Shown here piece by piece: positions 61,549 to 64,000 of a DNA stretch of 64,000 nucleotides. The stretch is from an uncultured Alphaproteobacteria bacterium (lineage in GTDB: Bacteria; Pseudomonadota; Alphaproteobacteria; RF32; CAG-239). The stretch is taken from assembly GCA_944391485.1 (NCBI GenBank), contig CALXTQ010000006.1, forward strand, positions 1 through 64,000, in the 5' to 3' direction. How positions within the stretch are numbered: position 1 is the stretch's first letter; every line of letters begins with the position of its first letter. The translations under genes and the position numbers were made by a program. The notes beneath the pieces were generated by a model, which saw only the letters and a program-made list of their open reading frames with translations, searched no databases and was not told the DNA's origin.

Positions 61549-62673
61549 ATGAAAAAAGACGAGAGATTGCGCCGGCTGGCAGAAAATGTCCTGTGCCGTT
61601 CCATCGGTCTGAAAAAAGGCGAAAAAGTTTATATTGAGGCTTTTGGGGTTTCTACCAAGGCTCTGTTTGAGGAGTTTATCGCGGAGGCGGTCAGAATCGG
61701 TGCCGTGCCGTTTTACTTCTTTAACGACAACGCTTTTATCAAAAGCTTTGCCGGAGAGGCGTCTTCGGAACAAATGAATGCGTACGGGGCAATGCACCGC
61801 GGAATTATGGAACAATGTCAGGCATATGTCGGCATCCGCGGCAACGATGATATTTTTGCCCTGTCTGATCTGGGGGATGAGCAGAATAAACTGTGGAGCG
61901 AAAACTTCGGCAGACAAGTGCATATGGAAACAAGAATTCCCAAGACGCGTTGGTGCGTTCTGCGTTATCCGAACGAGACGATGGCCGCTTTCTCAAAAAT
62001 GTCGGTTGAGGCCTTTGAAAATTTTTATTTTGACGCCTGCCTGCTTGATTATGCAAAAATGGGACGGGCTATGGATGCTTTGCAGCATTTGATGGAGAAA
62101 ACGGACAGAGTGAAAATCATCGCGCCGGAAACGCATCTGGAATTTTCCATCAAAGGTATTCCTGTACTGAAGAGCTTCGGTTCTCACAATATTCCGGACG
62201 GCGAAGTCTTTACGGCTCCCGTCAGAAATTCAATCAACGGTTATGTTCGGTTTAATACTGAAACGACATATATGGGGACGGTATTTTCGAATATTTTTCT
62301 GAAGTTTGAGAACGGGAAGATTGTTGAAGGCCGCTCGATGCTGAATGACGAAAAGTTTCAGAATATCCTGAATATTGACGATGGCTCCAGATATATCGGC
62401 GAATTTGCTTTGGGGCTGAACCCTTATATTACGCAGCCGATTTTGGATATTTTATTTGACGAGAAAATCGGCGGTTCTTTTCATATGGCCATCGGTTATT
62501 CGTATGATGACGCGTTTAATGGCAACAAATCGTCAATTCACTGGGATTTGGTACAGATGCAGGATGAAAAGCACGGCGGCGGGGAAATCTGGTTTGACGA
62601 TGTTCTGATCCGTCGGAACGGAAGATTTGTTCTGCCGGAGCTGGAAGCGCTGAATTCGGAAAACCTGCGCTGA
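61549..62673 (+). CDS. Aminopeptidase, M29 family
   Basis: A 374-residue thermophilic-type M29 aminopeptidase (AmpS/PepS). Conserved elements: GEKVYIEAFG near the start, NIPDGEVFTAPV in the middle, IGEFALGLNPYIT, GGSFHMAIGYSYDDAF and SSIHWDLVQ, which together supply the two metal ions. It removes N-terminal residues from peptides. Co-transcribed with pepA, with ribosome site AAAGGATG just before the ATG. Confidence 0.92.
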   Translation: MKKDERLRRLAENVLCRSIGLKKGEKVYIEAFGVSTKALFEEFIAEAVRIGAVPFYFFNDNAFIKSFAGEASSEQMNAYGAMHRGIMEQCQAYVGIRGNDDIFALSDLGDEQNKLWSENFGRQVHMETRIPKTRWCVLRYPNETMAAFSKMSVEAFENFYFDACLLDYAKMGRAMDALQHLMEKTDRVKIIAPETHLEFSIKGIPVLKSFGSHNIPDGEVFTAPVRNSINGYVRFNTETTYMGTVFSNIFLKFENGKIVEGRSMLNDEKFQNILNIDDGSRYIGEFALGLNPYITQPILDILFDEKIGGSFHMAIGYSYDDAFNGNKSSIHWDLVQMQDEKHGGGEIWFDDVLIRRNGRFVLPELEALNSENLR

Positions 62674-62728
62674 TGGTATGGGATGAAAGCAAGCGTTTTG
62701 CATTGCCGTCCGTTGCCGGTTGAAAAAC

Positions 62729-62757
62729 AAAAAGGACCGTTTAAAACGGTCCTTTTT
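62729..62757. terminator. Bidirectional terminator overlapping a stop codon
   Basis: AAAAAGGACCGTT / AACGGTCCTTTTT with a 3-base loop. It ends the pepA/M29 operon on the plus strand. On the minus strand the TAA of the 266-residue gene (62741-62743) falls in the loop region. Confidence 0.9.
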
Positions 62758-63541
62758 CGGCAAGATGAATAATTTTTCCTTTGCGGGGTTCCGGGCGGAG
62801 AATTCCTTCCGTGAAAAAATACCCGTATTCGTCGCTGTAGCCGACCGAATAATAAATTTTGTCGCGGATAAAGCCTTTTCCTTCGCCGACAGCTGTCCAG
62901 TTGATGGTATTAAACTCGTAGAGTTCAAACAGGATTTCATCTTCGGCAAAAGCGGCGTACCAGAAATTTTTCTGACCGCAGTAAACTTTCCAGGCAACTG
63001 AGATATAGTCTTCGCATTTTTTCTGGGCAAAGTTTATTTCGCCGTCCCGCAGGGAATTGAGCTTATGCAGCACGGCTCTTTCCGGCTTGAGGCCGAACAG
63101 TCCGGTCAGGCGCATGATGCTTCCTTCGTCGGGATAACAGAAAATTTGTCGGATGACCAGTTCGTTTTTGTGCTTTTTGTTTTCGGAAGACGGTTCCTGG
63201 CAGAGCATGTATCCCATTTTGTTAAAAACCATCAGGCCTCCCGGGAGAATGGTCATGGCCAGGTTTGCCTGCTCATAAGAAAGTAAATCCTCCTGATAAT
63301 CAAAAGCCGGCAGAATGACGTTTCCCATACGGCTGTCCGCGCAATTCCAGCAAACGACAATCATCTGTTCCGGCCAGGGCGGGCCGATATAATGCGGTGG
63401 TCGGGGCCTGGTTGTCCGCAGACGGGCAAAAATCAAAGAGACGTCTCCGAAGAAGCCCTGACGGGCAAAGGCATATTCAGCTTCAGACCTTGTCGCAAGA
63501 AGACATTCCTTGCCGACGGGAATTAAATACTTTTGTTTCAT
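62741..63541 (-). CDS. Hypothetical protein, 266 aa
   Basis: A soluble 266-residue protein without signal or membrane segment. Aromatic- and Pro-rich stretches (RPRPPHYIGPPWPEQM) and scattered Cys are visible, as is a C-terminal YSVGYSDEYGYFFTEGILRPEPRKG. No family recognised. It lies between a plus-strand peptidase operon and the gene entering from the right edge, with its own terminator. Codon use does not look foreign. Confidence 0.6.
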   Translation of the reverse strand: MKQKYLIPVGKECLLATRSEAEYAFARQGFFGDVSLIFARLRTTRPRPPHYIGPPWPEQMIVVCWNCADSRMGNVILPAFDYQEDLLSYEQANLAMTILPGGLMVFNKMGYMLCQEPSSENKKHKNELVIRQIFCYPDEGSIMRLTGLFGLKPERAVLHKLNSLRDGEINFAQKKCEDYISVAWKVYCGQKNFWYAAFAEDEILFELYEFNTINWTAVGEGKGFIRDKIYYSVGYSDEYGYFFTEGILRPEPRKGKIIHLAEKGPF

Positions 63542-63631
63542 ATGTTATTGTTTTTTAGTTAGGACAATTATAGAAATAAATATATTTTTTGTCTAAAAAT
63601 GATATAACGGTGGAGGAAAATAATCAATAAA

Positions 63632-63659
63632 AAAAGGAAAATCATATGATTTTCCTTTT
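63632..63659 (-). terminator. Palindromic terminator (minus strand)
   Basis: A perfect 28-base palindrome whose arms are AAAAGGAAAATCAT and its complement, followed on the minus strand by T residues. It ends transcription of the gene entering from the right edge. Confidence 0.8.
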
Positions 63660-63720
63660 CAACTTTCCAAAATCGGAACTTTCAAATAAATTTTCCACCG
63701 CTTGAAAACGGGCAGTCTCA

Positions 63721-64000
63721 TTAACGGTAAGAGATCGGATTGTAATGTTTCATCTTCTCGCTGAAAATTTTGTTTTTTTCCTTAGTCGTAAAGTCTTTGC
63801 GATTTTTGTAAAGTTCCTGATACTTAGTATCCAGTTCCTCATCGGAATAGTAATTGGCCAGATGGTTATAAAGGTCGAATTTGTGATGATTTTCGACTTT
63901 TTTTCCGCGGGCTTCATCGCGCTGGATATAGAGTTTGGCAATAATGTCGACGACCTCTTTGTGGTGGTCGTTCAGCTGAAAATATAATCTTTTGGCTCTG
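63721..64000 (-). CDS. Gene fragment, 3' end only, unknown
   Basis: An open minus-strand frame of 92 codons runs from the window edge to a TAA at 63721-63723. The residues read LYFQLNDHHKEVVDIIAKLY, then NHHKFDLYNHLANYYSDEE, ending KHYNPISYR: a charged, helical, natural-looking C-terminus. A terminator follows. The start and most of the protein lie outside the window. No family recognised. Confidence 0.65.
   Translation of the reverse strand, partial: RAKRLYFQLNDHHKEVVDIIAKLYIQRDEARGKKVENHHKFDLYNHLANYYSDEELDTKYQELYKNRKDFTTKEKNKIFSEKMKHYNPISYR

Overview
The window reads as a chromosomal segment of an alphaproteobacterium, most likely a host- or gut-associated member related to Rhodospirillales-like lineages. 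The class call rests on cckA, mipZ, an HdaA-type DnaA regulator, an RluD-rpoH block with a DUF6476-type small protein, and an SOS box of the alphaproteobacterial form GTTC-N7-GTTC upstream of umuDC. Species and habitat are inference. A rubredoxin-flavin reductase fusion and a peroxiredoxin suggest low-oxygen life with oxidative-stress defence. No rRNA, CRISPR array, transposase or intact prophage was seen. Three tRNAs are present: initiator Met, Pro(CGG) and His(GTG).

Layout. 1-7.4 kb: two tandem cold-shock genes (the first cut by the window edge), a tiny membrane peptide, tRNA-fMet, a frameshifted autotransporter with Pmp-like GGAI/FxxN repeats, two lipoproteins, a short pyrophosphatase, a HAD phosphatase and tRNA-Pro. 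7.6-20.3 kb: UvrA2-type ATPase, SlyX, Hrb-like protein, ICMT-like methyltransferase, zeta toxin with a small upstream partner, histidine phosphatase, CPA1 antiporter, peroxiredoxin, umuDC with an SOS box, a metallopeptidase, an S66 peptidase and a GNAT. 20.3-25.3 kb: RND efflux operon with its TetR regulator and a likely operator. 25.4-35.3 kb: a tight run on the minus strand, pgm - GH114-like - fliQ - fliR - flhB - cckA - hdaA - eptA, with gaps of at most about 26 bases and two overlaps. It ties flagellar export, cell-cycle signalling, replication control and envelope modification together. 35.5-38.1 kb: dacA-SPOR, mipZ and a degenerate J-domain membrane protein. 38.2-41.3 kb: tRNA-His and a zinc/cadmium efflux unit (separate HMA protein, P-type ATPase, convergent ArsR sensor) with nested dyads in its promoter region.

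41.5-49.6 kb: a minus-strand cluster around a VirD4/TraG-type coupling ATPase. Upstream lie two paralogous small-to-medium membrane proteins and two large soluble proteins of unknown function. Downstream lie a 203-residue protein with an HNH-like C-terminus and a SUKH/YrhA-like protein. A second pair of the same kind (639-residue HNH-like protein plus SUKH-like protein) sits at 57.6-59.9 kb. By eye the two pairs are homologous at both members, which points to a nuclease/immunity family linked to a type IV coupling protein. This is the strongest candidate for an undescribed system here.

49.3-64 kb: DUF6476-like protein, rluD, rpoH, a membrane protein with a tail-anchored pseudokinase, a PAS/degenerate-GGDEF protein, a TrmN6-like methyltransferase, a Sua5-type synthase, the second HNH/SUKH pair, two aminopeptidases (M17 and M29), an unknown protein, and the 3' end of a gene entering from the right edge.

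Another notable point: the UmuD homologue starts exactly at the UmuD' position and lacks both catalytic residues, so it looks like a naturally pre-processed, protease-dead UmuD'. All alignments were made by eye; no database search or structure prediction was run.
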